DNA from: Pseudocolwellia sp049933045
GTDB taxonomy: Bacteria; Pseudomonadota; Gammaproteobacteria; Enterobacterales; Alteromonadaceae
Reading direction: 5' to 3'
DNA length: 64,000 nt
Assembly (NCBI RefSeq): GCF_049933045.1
Contig: NZ_CP187926.1
Coordinates: 4,446,287-4,510,286 of the forward strand
Made by a program: the position numbers and the translations under genes. The notes beneath the pieces were generated by a model, which saw only the letters and a program-made list of their open reading frames with translations, did not search any database and was not told the origin of the DNA. Shown in pieces: positions 18,414 to 25,850 of this stretch. Position 1 is the first letter of the stretch. Each line of letters begins with the position of its first letter.

Positions 18414-20429
18414 TCATTTATAAGCTTGGTTTTGATACAGTTTACTGCCTAAAATAGCGTGAGCTTTTACTCGTGTAATTAGGCTTTTTTTCTCGTCTTC
18501 AGGCAAGGTGTTTTTCCCTATCACTAAAGCCTCTTTATCTGGCTGTAAAAATACTTTGTTAGTGTTTGTTATGTACGCAAAGTTTTTATCATATTGCATT
18601 AAAGCGCGTAATTTATTATCAGGTATTTCTTGAGTTAAATCGTGACCCAGCATTGGATGATCCCCACTTATTCCAGCAAGAGATAATAAGGTAGGGGCTA
18701 GATCAATTTGGCTAGTTAATCGAATATCCTTTTTAGCTTCAATACCTTCACCAATAAATACTGCAGGGATATGAAAATTCTGTATAGGTACTAATTCAGC
18801 TCCTGCTACTCTGGAGTCATGATCTGCTACGATTAAAAATATGGTGTTTTCCCAATAGTTAGATTTTTTAGCTTTTTCGAAAAAGGCGCCTAACGCATAA
18901 TCTGCATATTTGGCGGCATTGTTTCGCGTATTTTTGTCTTTATCGTATAAGTCTATTTTACCGTCAGGAAATTCATAAGGTGTATGATTTGAACTCGTAA
19001 ATACTAAACTAAAAAAAGGCTGATCGTTATGAGCTAACTGAGTGAATTCTTGATGAGCTTGAATATATAAATCTTCATCCGATGCCCCCCAAGAACCTTC
19101 AAATGCTATTTTATTGAATTTAGGATGATCAACAATATCAGCAAAGCCATTACCTAAGAAAAAGCTTTTCATATTATCAAAGTGACTTTCACCACCATAA
19201 ATAAATTGTGTGTGATAATTTTGTTTTTGTAAAAAATCAGCAATAGTAAAAAAGTTGTTTTGAGATTTACCTAACTTAACTACCGAACGAGATGTGGTGG
19301 GTAAAAAACCGGTTGTTATCGCTTCAATACCTCGTACTGAACGCGTACCTGTTGCGTATAAATTTGTTAAATTCCAACCTTCAGTCATTAATTTATCTAA
19401 CGAAGGGGATAAAGGCAAACCACCTAAAGCTCCTACATATCTAGCACCTAAACTTTCTTGAAGTAGTATTACAATATTTTTAGGTTTACCTTTGTAGCTG
19501 GCTTGATGAAAAGCTTGTGTTGGCACTTCTTTATTTAAATACTGCTCAGGAGCAAGGTTAGATGCTTGCTGTACTTGAGCTAGAGCTTCTTCAAATGGCA
19601 TATCACCGTAAAAATCAGCACTGCTCATTTCAAGTTGCATTTGTTTTAAGGCAAATAAAGTTGAATAAAGAGAATTTAAGGTAAGCTCGTTGACTAAGTG
19701 GTCTGTCGAAAATGCCATCATCGCTGGGTTAATAGGGCGATGTTGTAAAGTGCCTCTAGCGCCTAAGGCACACATTAATATCAAAACTATAGCTAATGCC
19801 GCTTTATATTTTCTAGGTAAATTTGTACTCGCTTGCCAATGTGTATTAAATAACTTGGTGAGAAATTTTATCGCTAAAGCAATAATGATCAAACAGCTTA
19901 TTATCTCAACTTTGTATCCCGTAAAAAGCATAGCGCATACTTCTTTCGGGTAAATAAGGTACTCAATAAATAAGCGATTAGGTCTTAAATCGTATTCTAA
20001 AATAAAGGTAGGTGTTATAGCTTCAAAAAAGACTAATGCGGTAACCGCTGTAATTAGCCAAATTTTTATAAATATACGTAAAGTTTCTTTATTTGAATTA
20101 AAAAATAAAGCAATACAAGTCACTAACACTGGAATGATAAACAAGTAAGACAATACCGATATATCAATACGTAAACCATTCAATAAAATTTGTGGCCATG
20201 AATCTTCAGCTAACGTTCTTTCTGCCTGCCATACAATTAAAGCCAAGCGTGAAATTGAAAGTAAGACGAGTGCATATACATAAAAATGTAGAATAATGCC
20301 AACGGGACCTAATAATCGAGTCAGCTTTTTAATAGCGAAACCAACAGAGTAAGTAGAGGTGTTATTTAATGGAGCCGTTGCTGAAAAATTCATATCAACA
20401 TTTGTTTGCTTATTTATTAAAGTTGCCAT
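18414..20429 (-). CDS. LTA-synthase-like sulfatase-fold membrane transferase
   Basis: About 671 residues: five membrane helices in the first 210 residues and a periplasmic alkaline-phosphatase/sulfatase domain. Seen: the first metal site ILLQESLGARYVG (about 320-332), nucleophile Thr in YATGTRSVRGIEAITTGFLP (about 360-379), SSNHTPYEFPDG, and the late metal motif VADHDSRVAG. This is the LtaS/OpgB/EptB superfamily. In Gram-negative bacteria members decorate glucans or lipopolysaccharide with phosphoglycerol or phosphoethanolamine, but I cannot name the acceptor. The start at 20429 overlaps the end of dgkA by 13 bp and has GGGGTG 7-8 nt upstream; a later ATG at 20393 is possible. Overlap with dgkA implies a shared transcript, and phosphoglycerol transfer would also release diacylglycerol. 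Confidence 0.85.
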   Translation of the reverse strand: MATLINKQTNVDMNFSATAPLNNTSTYSVGFAIKKLTRLLGPVGIILHFYVYALVLLSISRLALIVWQAERTLAEDSWPQILLNGLRIDISVLSYLFIIPVLVTCIALFFNSNKETLRIFIKIWLITAVTALVFFEAITPTFILEYDLRPNRLFIEYLIYPKEVCAMLFTGYKVEIISCLIIIALAIKFLTKLFNTHWQASTNLPRKYKAALAIVLILMCALGARGTLQHRPINPAMMAFSTDHLVNELTLNSLYSTLFALKQMQLEMSSADFYGDMPFEEALAQVQQASNLAPEQYLNKEVPTQAFHQASYKGKPKNIVILLQESLGARYVGALGGLPLSPSLDKLMTEGWNLTNLYATGTRSVRGIEAITTGFLPTTSRSVVKLGKSQNNFFTIADFLQKQNYHTQFIYGGESHFDNMKSFFLGNGFADIVDHPKFNKIAFEGSWGASDEDLYIQAHQEFTQLAHNDQPFFSLVFTSSNHTPYEFPDGKIDLYDKDKNTRNNAAKYADYALGAFFEKAKKSNYWENTIFLIVADHDSRVAGAELVPIQNFHIPAVFIGEGIEAKKDIRLTSQIDLAPTLLSLAGISGDHPMLGHDLTQEIPDNKLRALMQYDKNFAYITNTNKVFLQPDKEALVIGKNTLPEDEKKSLITRVKAHAILGSKLYQNQAYK

Positions 20430-20782
20430 AAAACAACACCCCATGTAGTCATTGCGATAGCTAAGCTAATAAATACGGCTAACGAGCCTAGATCTTTAGC
20501 TAATCCAGACAAAGGGTGGTGCTCAGTACTTATGCAATCTATAGCAACTTCAATTGCGGTATTTATTACTTCAATCAAAAGTACAAAAAGTAACGATACA
20601 ATTAGTAATAAATGTATTAATAAACTCACAGGTAAGAAAAAACTAATCGCAGATAACATAGCGATAAGTAATAACTCTTGTTGAAAAGCAGCTTCGTTTC
20701 TTACAAGCCATTTAAAACCTTGTAATGAATTAATAAACGCTAAATAAATACGTTTAAAGCCTTTATGTTTTTGTATTGTCAT
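20417..20782 (-). CDS. dgkA: Diacylglycerol kinase DgkA
   Basis: 121 residues, a small trimeric inner-membrane kinase with three helices. It phosphorylates diacylglycerol to phosphatidic acid. Signature residues are present: NEAAFQQELLL (about 29-39), EVINTAIEVAIDCI (about 66-79) and HHPLSGLAKDLGSLAVF (about 84-100). It heads a leftward operon with a sulfatase-fold transferase and lies near eptA. Both kinds of transferase release diacylglycerol, so recycling is its likely job here. Regulator half-sites lie 51-89 bp upstream of the start. Confidence 0.93.
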   Translation of the reverse strand: MTIQKHKGFKRIYLAFINSLQGFKWLVRNEAAFQQELLLIAMLSAISFFLPVSLLIHLLLIVSLLFVLLIEVINTAIEVAIDCISTEHHPLSGLAKDLGSLAVFISLAIAMTTWGVVLWQL

Positions 20783-20832
20783 TGATAACTCGATAAGTGT
20801 AATAACTCTTACCGCTAAATTATCAAGTTGAA

Positions 20833-20871
20833 CTTAAGATCACCTGAGGGGAAACTTAAGGAATGCTGAAG
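20833..20871 (-). promoter_or_regulatory. Phased PmrA-like half-site array upstream of dgkA
   Basis: On the minus strand the order is CTTCAG, CTTAAG, CCTCAG, CTTAAG, each 5 bp apart (11-bp period). Orientation and consensus (roughly NTTMAG) agree with the array at eptA. It lies between dgkA and the divergent response-regulator gene and points toward dgkA. Confidence 0.7.
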
Positions 20872-20910
20872 TATTAAATAAATAGGTATTGAGTTATTTA
20901 CCTCCTTAAA

Positions 20911-20943
20911 ATTCAGTCAACCTTAAGAATCGAATGATAAAAT
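20911..20943 (+). promoter_or_regulatory. PmrA-like box and -10 element of the two-component operon
   Basis: On the plus strand ATTCAG (20911-20916), 5 bp, then CTTAAG (20922-20927) gives one direct-repeat pair. A -10-like TAAAAT follows at 20938-20943, ten bp after the box, so the box would replace the -35. The arrangement implies that the response regulator activates its own operon. Confidence 0.6.
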
Positions 20944-20969
20944 AGTAAAAAATAGCGATAACTTTTAGT

Positions 20970-21656
20970 ATGAATATTTTACTTGTTGAAGACTCTGATA
21001 AATTAAGACGTAGTTTGCGTATAGGCTTGGTGGGCTTAGGTTTTGCTGTGGATGAAGCGAGTGATGGCGCTGACGGATTGTCTATGGCATTAGCCGATGA
21101 TTACGACGTTATTATTTTAGACTTAATGCTGCCAAGTGTAGATGGCTTATCGATATTAAAAACCTTAAGAAAGCATAAAAAACAAAGTAAAGTTTTGATA
21201 CTGTCGGCTAAAGATCACATCACTGATCGTATTGATGGTTTATTAATAGGCGCTGACGACTACATGACTAAGCCTTTCTCATTTGATGAGTTACACGCCC
21301 GAATTATAGCGTTAACTAGAAGAGGTGAGTTATTAAGAACCTCTAATACAATTACTATTAATGATTTTGTTGTTGATTTACAAGCTAAAGTCTTTAGTTA
21401 CCAAGACCAACCAATAGAGTTAACACCAACAGAATATAAAATTACAGAATGTTTATTTATCAATAAAGAGCGGATTGTTAGTGCCGAAAAAATGGGTGAA
21501 TACATCGTTGGCAAATACGATGCGGTTAATAAAAACTCATTAGAAGCTCATATCTCGTCTATTCGTAAAAAATTAAAACATTTCTCTGCCACTTTCCCTG
21601 TTAAAAACAAACGTGGTTTTGGTTATGTTGCTACTGAAGTTTCAACTGACAGATAA
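20970..21656 (+). CDS. OmpR/PhoB-family response regulator
   Basis: 228 residues: a receiver domain (about 1-118) with acidic pocket ED (7-8), phosphoacceptor Asp51 in ILDLMLPSVDG and the YMTKPFS lysine near 103. A winged-helix DNA-binding domain follows (about 130-222, with ELTPTEYKITECL, KNSLEAHISSIRKKL and RGFGYV). It precedes a sensor kinase by 20 bp. The divergent dgkA operon and the nearby eptA share half-sites of the PmrA type, so it probably acts as the PmrA/QseB equivalent. The exact orthology cannot be settled by eye. Confidence 0.92.
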   Translation: MNILLVEDSDKLRRSLRIGLVGLGFAVDEASDGADGLSMALADDYDVIILDLMLPSVDGLSILKTLRKHKKQSKVLILSAKDHITDRIDGLLIGADDYMTKPFSFDELHARIIALTRRGELLRTSNTITINDFVVDLQAKVFSYQDQPIELTPTEYKITECLFINKERIVSAEKMGEYIVGKYDAVNKNSLEAHISSIRKKLKHFSATFPVKNKRGFGYVATEVSTDR

Positions 21657-21676
21657 ACGAATTTTTAGGATTAGAA

Positions 21677-23104
21677 ATGGCATCAATTAAGCAATCTTTA
21701 GTTAGACAACTAACAACATTTATTACCATCATTTTATTTTTGGTTTTACTATTTTTAGATATTAGTGTTGATAGTTATGTTGATAAACAATTTGATGAGT
21801 CTTTAGAGCAGAAAGGTAAAAGCCTCGTTAATTTAATCAGCTATAAAGAGAATGCCATCCAACTCACTATGCTAACGGATGTAATGACAGAGTTTAACCG
21901 CAGCGACAACGCCGAATACTTTCAAATCTGGTCAAACAAAAAGCTCCTGAAATATTCACAAACCTTAAATGCAGCTTCTGAATTTAACTTCAATAAAGTC
22001 GACTTATTATTAGGTGAAAATGCCATTGTTGAGTCTGACTTACCTGACGGCAGGAGTGGGCGAGTGTTTCTCTTTAAGTTTATCCCTCAAAACGAAAACT
22101 CCACAGGTGATAGTAAATATAGTGATGACAACCTTAATGAATTTCATCCGCCTATTTATCTTGTTTTTGCTCGTTCAAGCGCAACCCTTGAACGTATTTT
22201 AATTCTGATTGATGTTGTCTTTTTACTTACCGCGATTGGAACTGCATTTTTCATTAGATACTTAGTAAATAGAATTGTTTCAAATGGACTAAAACCTATC
22301 ATATTGCTTAACCAGCAGATTAGGGAAATAGATATAAATAACGAATCTGAAACATTTATCATTGATTCTCCTCCGAGTGAGATAAAAACAATTATCGATG
22401 AATTGAATCAATTTTTGATTGAAAACAGAGTACTACTTAAAAATGAAAAACGCCTTACCTCAGATATAGCACATGAGCTTAAAACACCGATCACCGAGCT
22501 AATGAGTGTGAGTGAAATAGCGATAAAGTATCCTGATAATGCTGAAGTGCTAGAAAATTACAAAGATGATGTTTTGTCTATTTCAACACGTATGAAAAAC
22601 ATTGTTGAATCGTTATTGTTGTTAAATAAAGTTGGCTCAGAGCAATTTCATTTAACTCTTGAAAACATAAACTTATCGGTAACTATTTCAGCCATTCTTG
22701 AACGTTTAGCTATTTCACAGCCGAATATTGGGCAGCGAATAGAACGTAATATTCCTGATGAATTAGTTATTGTGAATGATGTGTTTTCAGTTGAAGCAAT
22801 AATCACAAACCTCATTAACAATGCCGTACATTATAGTCCTGAAGCAAGTAAAGTGAATATTAAACTCAGCCTTGTTGAACAACATCCCGTACTTAACGTT
22901 GCTAATGTACCAATGCAAAATTTAACTCAAACAGATATACAAAACATGTTTGAACCGTTATGGCAAAAAGACAATGCTCGAACATCTGAAACGCATTTTG
23001 GCTTAGGTTTAGCCATAGTTAAAACTTTGGCTGAGCGAGGTGATATGAAAGTTTCGGTGGAGTTAAATGAAGGCGACCTGATAACCTTTAGTGTCTCTTT
23101 TTAA
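21677..23104 (+). CDS. Sensor histidine kinase
   Basis: 475 residues. It has an N-terminal helix (about 12-31), a periplasmic sensor region (about 32-165), and a second helix (about 173-195). A linker and a HisKA dimerisation domain follow, with the phospho-His in LTSDIAHELKTPITELM (about 259-275). The HATPase_c domain has an N-box ITNLINNAVHYSP and a G-box LGLAIVKTLAERG. The periplasmic sensor has several acidic residues, but no PmrB-type ExxE iron motif was obvious. It is the partner of the preceding response regulator and likely senses envelope stress or cations, a role inferred from the target genes. Confidence 0.92.
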   Translation: MASIKQSLVRQLTTFITIILFLVLLFLDISVDSYVDKQFDESLEQKGKSLVNLISYKENAIQLTMLTDVMTEFNRSDNAEYFQIWSNKKLLKYSQTLNAASEFNFNKVDLLLGENAIVESDLPDGRSGRVFLFKFIPQNENSTGDSKYSDDNLNEFHPPIYLVFARSSATLERILILIDVVFLLTAIGTAFFIRYLVNRIVSNGLKPIILLNQQIREIDINNESETFIIDSPPSEIKTIIDELNQFLIENRVLLKNEKRLTSDIAHELKTPITELMSVSEIAIKYPDNAEVLENYKDDVLSISTRMKNIVESLLLLNKVGSEQFHLTLENINLSVTISAILERLAISQPNIGQRIERNIPDELVIVNDVFSVEAIITNLINNAVHYSPEASKVNIKLSLVEQHPVLNVANVPMQNLTQTDIQNMFEPLWQKDNARTSETHFGLGLAIVKTLAERGDMKVSVELNEGDLITFSVSF

Positions 23105-23239
23105 AGTCAGTTTAAATGCAGATATAAGTTAATAAATAATTTTAACCCCAGATAAATCACCCTAAAGTGTAATTTACCTGTGATCCCCTTTTGATTTTGA
23201 TTAAACTAAGTAAAATCAATATTTACAGTCTTACCTTTT

Positions 23240-23734
23240 ATGGAAAAACATCAAGAGTTATTAATTGCACTAAGAAAAGTTATCAGGGCAATTGATCTGC
23301 ATTCTAAACACCTGAGCAAAACGTCAGGCCTAACGAGTCCGCAATTATTAATTATGCAAGAGATAGTAAAAACCTCGGGTATTAATTCAGGACAAGTTGC
23401 TAAAAACATTAACCTAAGTGCGGCTACCGTAACTAATATTCTTGACCGTTTAGAAAACAAAGATCTTGTTTCAAGAGTACGAGACACAAAAGATAAGCGT
23501 AAAGTGGGTTTATATTTAACTGAAAATGGCGAAGCTATTTTGCTAAAAGCGCCACAACCTCTTCAAGAACATTTCATTAAAAAGTTTGCTAATTTAGCTG
23601 GTTGGGAACAATCGCAATTGTTGTCGTCGGTTGAACGTCTTGCGGATATGATGAACGCTAATGAGTTAGACGCAGCGCCATTATTAGAGTTAGATACGTT
23701 AAGTGCCAGTATAGTTAACCTGACCTCAGAATAA
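23240..23734 (+). CDS. MarR-family transcriptional regulator
   Basis: 164 residues with a winged helix-turn-helix at about 30-100 (LTSPQLLIMQEI, GQVAKNINLSAATVTNILDR, LVSRVRDTKDKRKVGLYLTENG). The last motif contains the DxRxxx-LT wing typical of MarR. It stands alone between the sensor kinase and small hypothetical genes. Its effector and targets are not apparent. A 30-bp palindrome-like operator near the TonB receptor at 28016 could be for this or another dimeric regulator, but nothing links them directly. Confidence 0.88.
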   Translation: MEKHQELLIALRKVIRAIDLHSKHLSKTSGLTSPQLLIMQEIVKTSGINSGQVAKNINLSAATVTNILDRLENKDLVSRVRDTKDKRKVGLYLTENGEAILLKAPQPLQEHFIKKFANLAGWEQSQLLSSVERLADMMNANELDAAPLLELDTLSASIVNLTSE

Positions 23735-23877
23735 GTTATTAGGCTTAAAATCCTAACTAACTAGAGTGTTCCATTTCAATATGATATTGAGAGGGAAATA
23801 ACTATAAACTGACTCACTTAATCACTTACATTAAACTGTTAGATAAACCACAACCTACCATCATATAAAGGAATAAT

Positions 23878-24193
23878 ATGAAATTTTTCTTCTACACCGA
23901 AGAATGATTTCGATCCGACTGATAGTAAAATGCTATTTAAATATTTGATAAATGGTGGAGAGGTCTCAACAAGTGAAGTTATAACTGCTTCTGTAAGTAC
24001 TGCAAAACTTTTCTGTAATGATGTTAGTTACCAAGTTGCTGGAGGTCATACAGTGGCTTCATGTCATGATAAATTAAAATCATTTGAAGCTACTTGTATA
24101 GAGAAAGTATTTCCTAATAAAGGTAAGATCTATTCGGATAAAGATGAAGTTAGTAATTTATTTAAAAGGTTTGTTATCTGTGTAGGTACTTAA
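23878..24193 (+). pseudogene. Hypothetical small protein gene with a frameshift near its start
   Basis: A good AAAGGA site precedes an ATG at 23878, but that frame stops after nine codons. The next frame over is open from just after the ATG to the stop at 24191-24193 and encodes an 87-residue tail if started at the ATG at 23930. Removing one T from the run of five T at the sixth codon area would join the two into about 105 residues. The run suggests a slippage mutation or a sequencing error. The protein (with GGHTVASCHDKLKSF) is not recognised. A shorter functional product from 23930 is possible but has no clear ribosome site. Confidence 0.45.
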
Positions 24194-24292
24194 GTTTACC
24201 TAAGTTATTTAAACTGAAAAAATAGCTAGCTATGCTTTTTACAGCCAACCATTTTTAGTCTCTGAATCAGGCATTAGAAGTCTTGATAAGGT

Positions 24293-24709
24293 ATGAGTAT
24301 TAAAATTAGACAGCGCATTCACCTAATCACTTATTATAGGTTAGTTCCAAATATTGCTTTTTCGATCATTTTAATGGTTTTTAGTTCTTTTGGATTAAGT
24401 GATGAATTCCGTGTTGGGGCATTCTTATTTATTGTTATTACTTCAATTTTACACGCATTAATGGCCCTTTTTGAACCATGGTTTACTGAATTAGAAATTA
24501 TTGATAATAACATCAATTACACTACTAGTTTTGGTGGAACTGTATGCGTGAATTTAGAAAAGTTAGAACCTAATGAAAGTTATGTTAACAGGAGTGGTAT
24601 TTATCTTACCGATATTAACAAACAATCTATATTTATAAATATTAAGCTTTATTTAAAGTCAGACATTAAACGAGTCTTGAAATATTTAGATGCTGGAATA
24701 GACAGCTAA
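24293..24709 (+). CDS. Hypothetical membrane protein with two helices
   Basis: 138 residues. Two hydrophobic segments (about 18-34 and 42-60) form a hairpin at the N-terminus. The C-terminal 75 residues are soluble and strand-rich (ELEIIDNNINYTTSFGG, SGIYLTDINKQSIFIN), like small bacterial PH-type domains found behind membrane hairpins. No family can be named with confidence. An AAGG site lies just upstream of the start. Neighbouring genes are also small and uncharacterised, so no role is proposed. Confidence 0.7.
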   Translation: MSIKIRQRIHLITYYRLVPNIAFSIILMVFSSFGLSDEFRVGAFLFIVITSILHALMALFEPWFTELEIIDNNINYTTSFGGTVCVNLEKLEPNESYVNRSGIYLTDINKQSIFINIKLYLKSDIKRVLKYLDAGIDS

Positions 24710-24822
24710 CAATATATTTCTAGGTACTTAAATATCTGGATATTGCTTGCCTTCACTTATTTTAACAAAAAAATGGGCTTCTGAATGAAGCGTTAAGCAT
24801 ACAATTTTAGGAATCAAATACT

Positions 24823-25293
24823 ATGGAAAGTAATGTTTATGCAACCCCAAAATCTGATATTGAAAATACTTCAACTGATCTCGCTGAAGTAAACGTTTAT
24901 TCACCAACACAAATCGCATGTGGAGCACTTGTTGGAGGACCTGTCGGGTTGATCTACTTTTTGATGACGAATTTCAGCTCGTTGAATAACAATGAAGGTA
25001 AAAGAAATACGCTTTACGCTGGGGTAGCTTTAATAATTGCTCTCTTATCTATTTTATCTATTTTACCCGATGATTTCCCAAGTGCACCTTTTACCGTTGT
25101 TTATGTTGTTATCGCTCGTGCAGTCGCCGAAAAACACCAAATAACTAAGAAGGCTATTATTGAATCAGAAAAATACCAATTCGAATCCAATTGGAAAGTT
25201 TTTGGCATTAGCCTTATTTGCCTTATAGGATCTGCTGTAGTTCTTTTTGTTCCATTCTTTATTTTGAGTATGCTTGGTTTTATTACCTTATAA
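24823..25293 (+). CDS. Hypothetical multi-helix membrane protein
   Basis: 156 residues. A polar N-terminal stretch (MESNVYATPKSDIENTS) is followed by four hydrophobic segments (about 30-46, 63-79, 84-100, 127-152), the third being weak. The NVYATPKSD opening is a pattern often seen in small gammaproteobacterial membrane proteins of unknown function. It follows the previous hypothetical gene by 113 bp. No catalytic or binding motif is visible. Confidence 0.7.
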   Translation: MESNVYATPKSDIENTSTDLAEVNVYSPTQIACGALVGGPVGLIYFLMTNFSSLNNNEGKRNTLYAGVALIIALLSILSILPDDFPSAPFTVVYVVIARAVAEKHQITKKAIIESEKYQFESNWKVFGISLICLIGSAVVLFVPFFILSMLGFITL

Positions 25294-25394
25294 GGCAATT
25301 AAGTAGAGCTTAAAACTTAGTTTCGTTACACATTTTAATTAACAATTATTTGCCTCTAAGTGAGGTATTAGCTAACAAGGGAACTCATTAATTA

Positions 25395-25666
25395 ATGGAA
25401 TTTTTTTCTGCTATTTTTTTGTTTGCACTATCTACAAGTATTACCCCGGGGCCAAATAATATAATGATTATGACATCAGGACTAAATCATGGTGTTAAAT
25501 TCAGTTTGCCTCATCTGTTGGGGATTGGTTAGTCTTTGGTGCAGGACTTAAAAAGTATTTAAAATCTCCTAAGCATCAAAAAATATTCAATGTGTCTATG
25601 GCTATACTTTTAGTGAGTTCAGTCTTACCTGTAGTAAAAGAGTTTGTTGATAAATATGCAGCCTAA
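25395..25666 (+). pseudogene. Remnant of a LysE/RhtB-family amino-acid exporter
   Basis: The first 43 codons encode a classic LysE/RhtB N-terminus (FALSTSITPGPNNIMIMTSG, then GVKFSLPHLLGIG) and end at a TAG at about 25529. Directly after, in another frame, the sequence reads as the family C-terminus (WLVFGAGLKKYLKSPKHQ, then VSMAILLVSSVLPVV) to a TAA at 25664-25666. The middle of the gene, about 110-120 residues in intact relatives, is missing. So an internal deletion joined the ends out of frame. It is dead as a transporter and was probably a homoserine/threonine or leucine exporter. Confidence 0.85.
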
Positions 25667-25749
25667 TAGTGACTATGCTCTAATCCTGAATTTAATTTAG
25701 TGATAAAAGGTATGTATTAGTGGGTTCAAATCAATATAACTATTCAGTC

Positions 25750-25781
25750 GAGCGTCAATATTGTTAACAATACTGACGCTC
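25750..25781. repeat. Long inverted repeat in the intergenic region
   Basis: GAGCGTCAATATTG and its complement with one mismatch enclose TTAA. It lies between the LysE remnant and the BCCT gene end and may be an RNA hairpin. No T-run follows on either side. Confidence 0.6.
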
Positions 25782-25810
25782 TCAAGTCTTAATATCTAAG
25801 TTTTAAAACC

Positions 25811-25838
25811 AAGTATTAAAGTCTGAGCTTTAATACTT
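25811..25838 (-). terminator. Terminator of the BCCT transporter gene
   Basis: A perfect 11-bp stem (AAGTATTAAAG and its complement) with a 6-nt loop begins 12 bp downstream of the transporter stop on the minus strand. It is followed on that strand by GGTTTTAAAA, a weak T-run. Confidence 0.6.
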
Positions 25839-25850
25839 AGCACTTAATTT

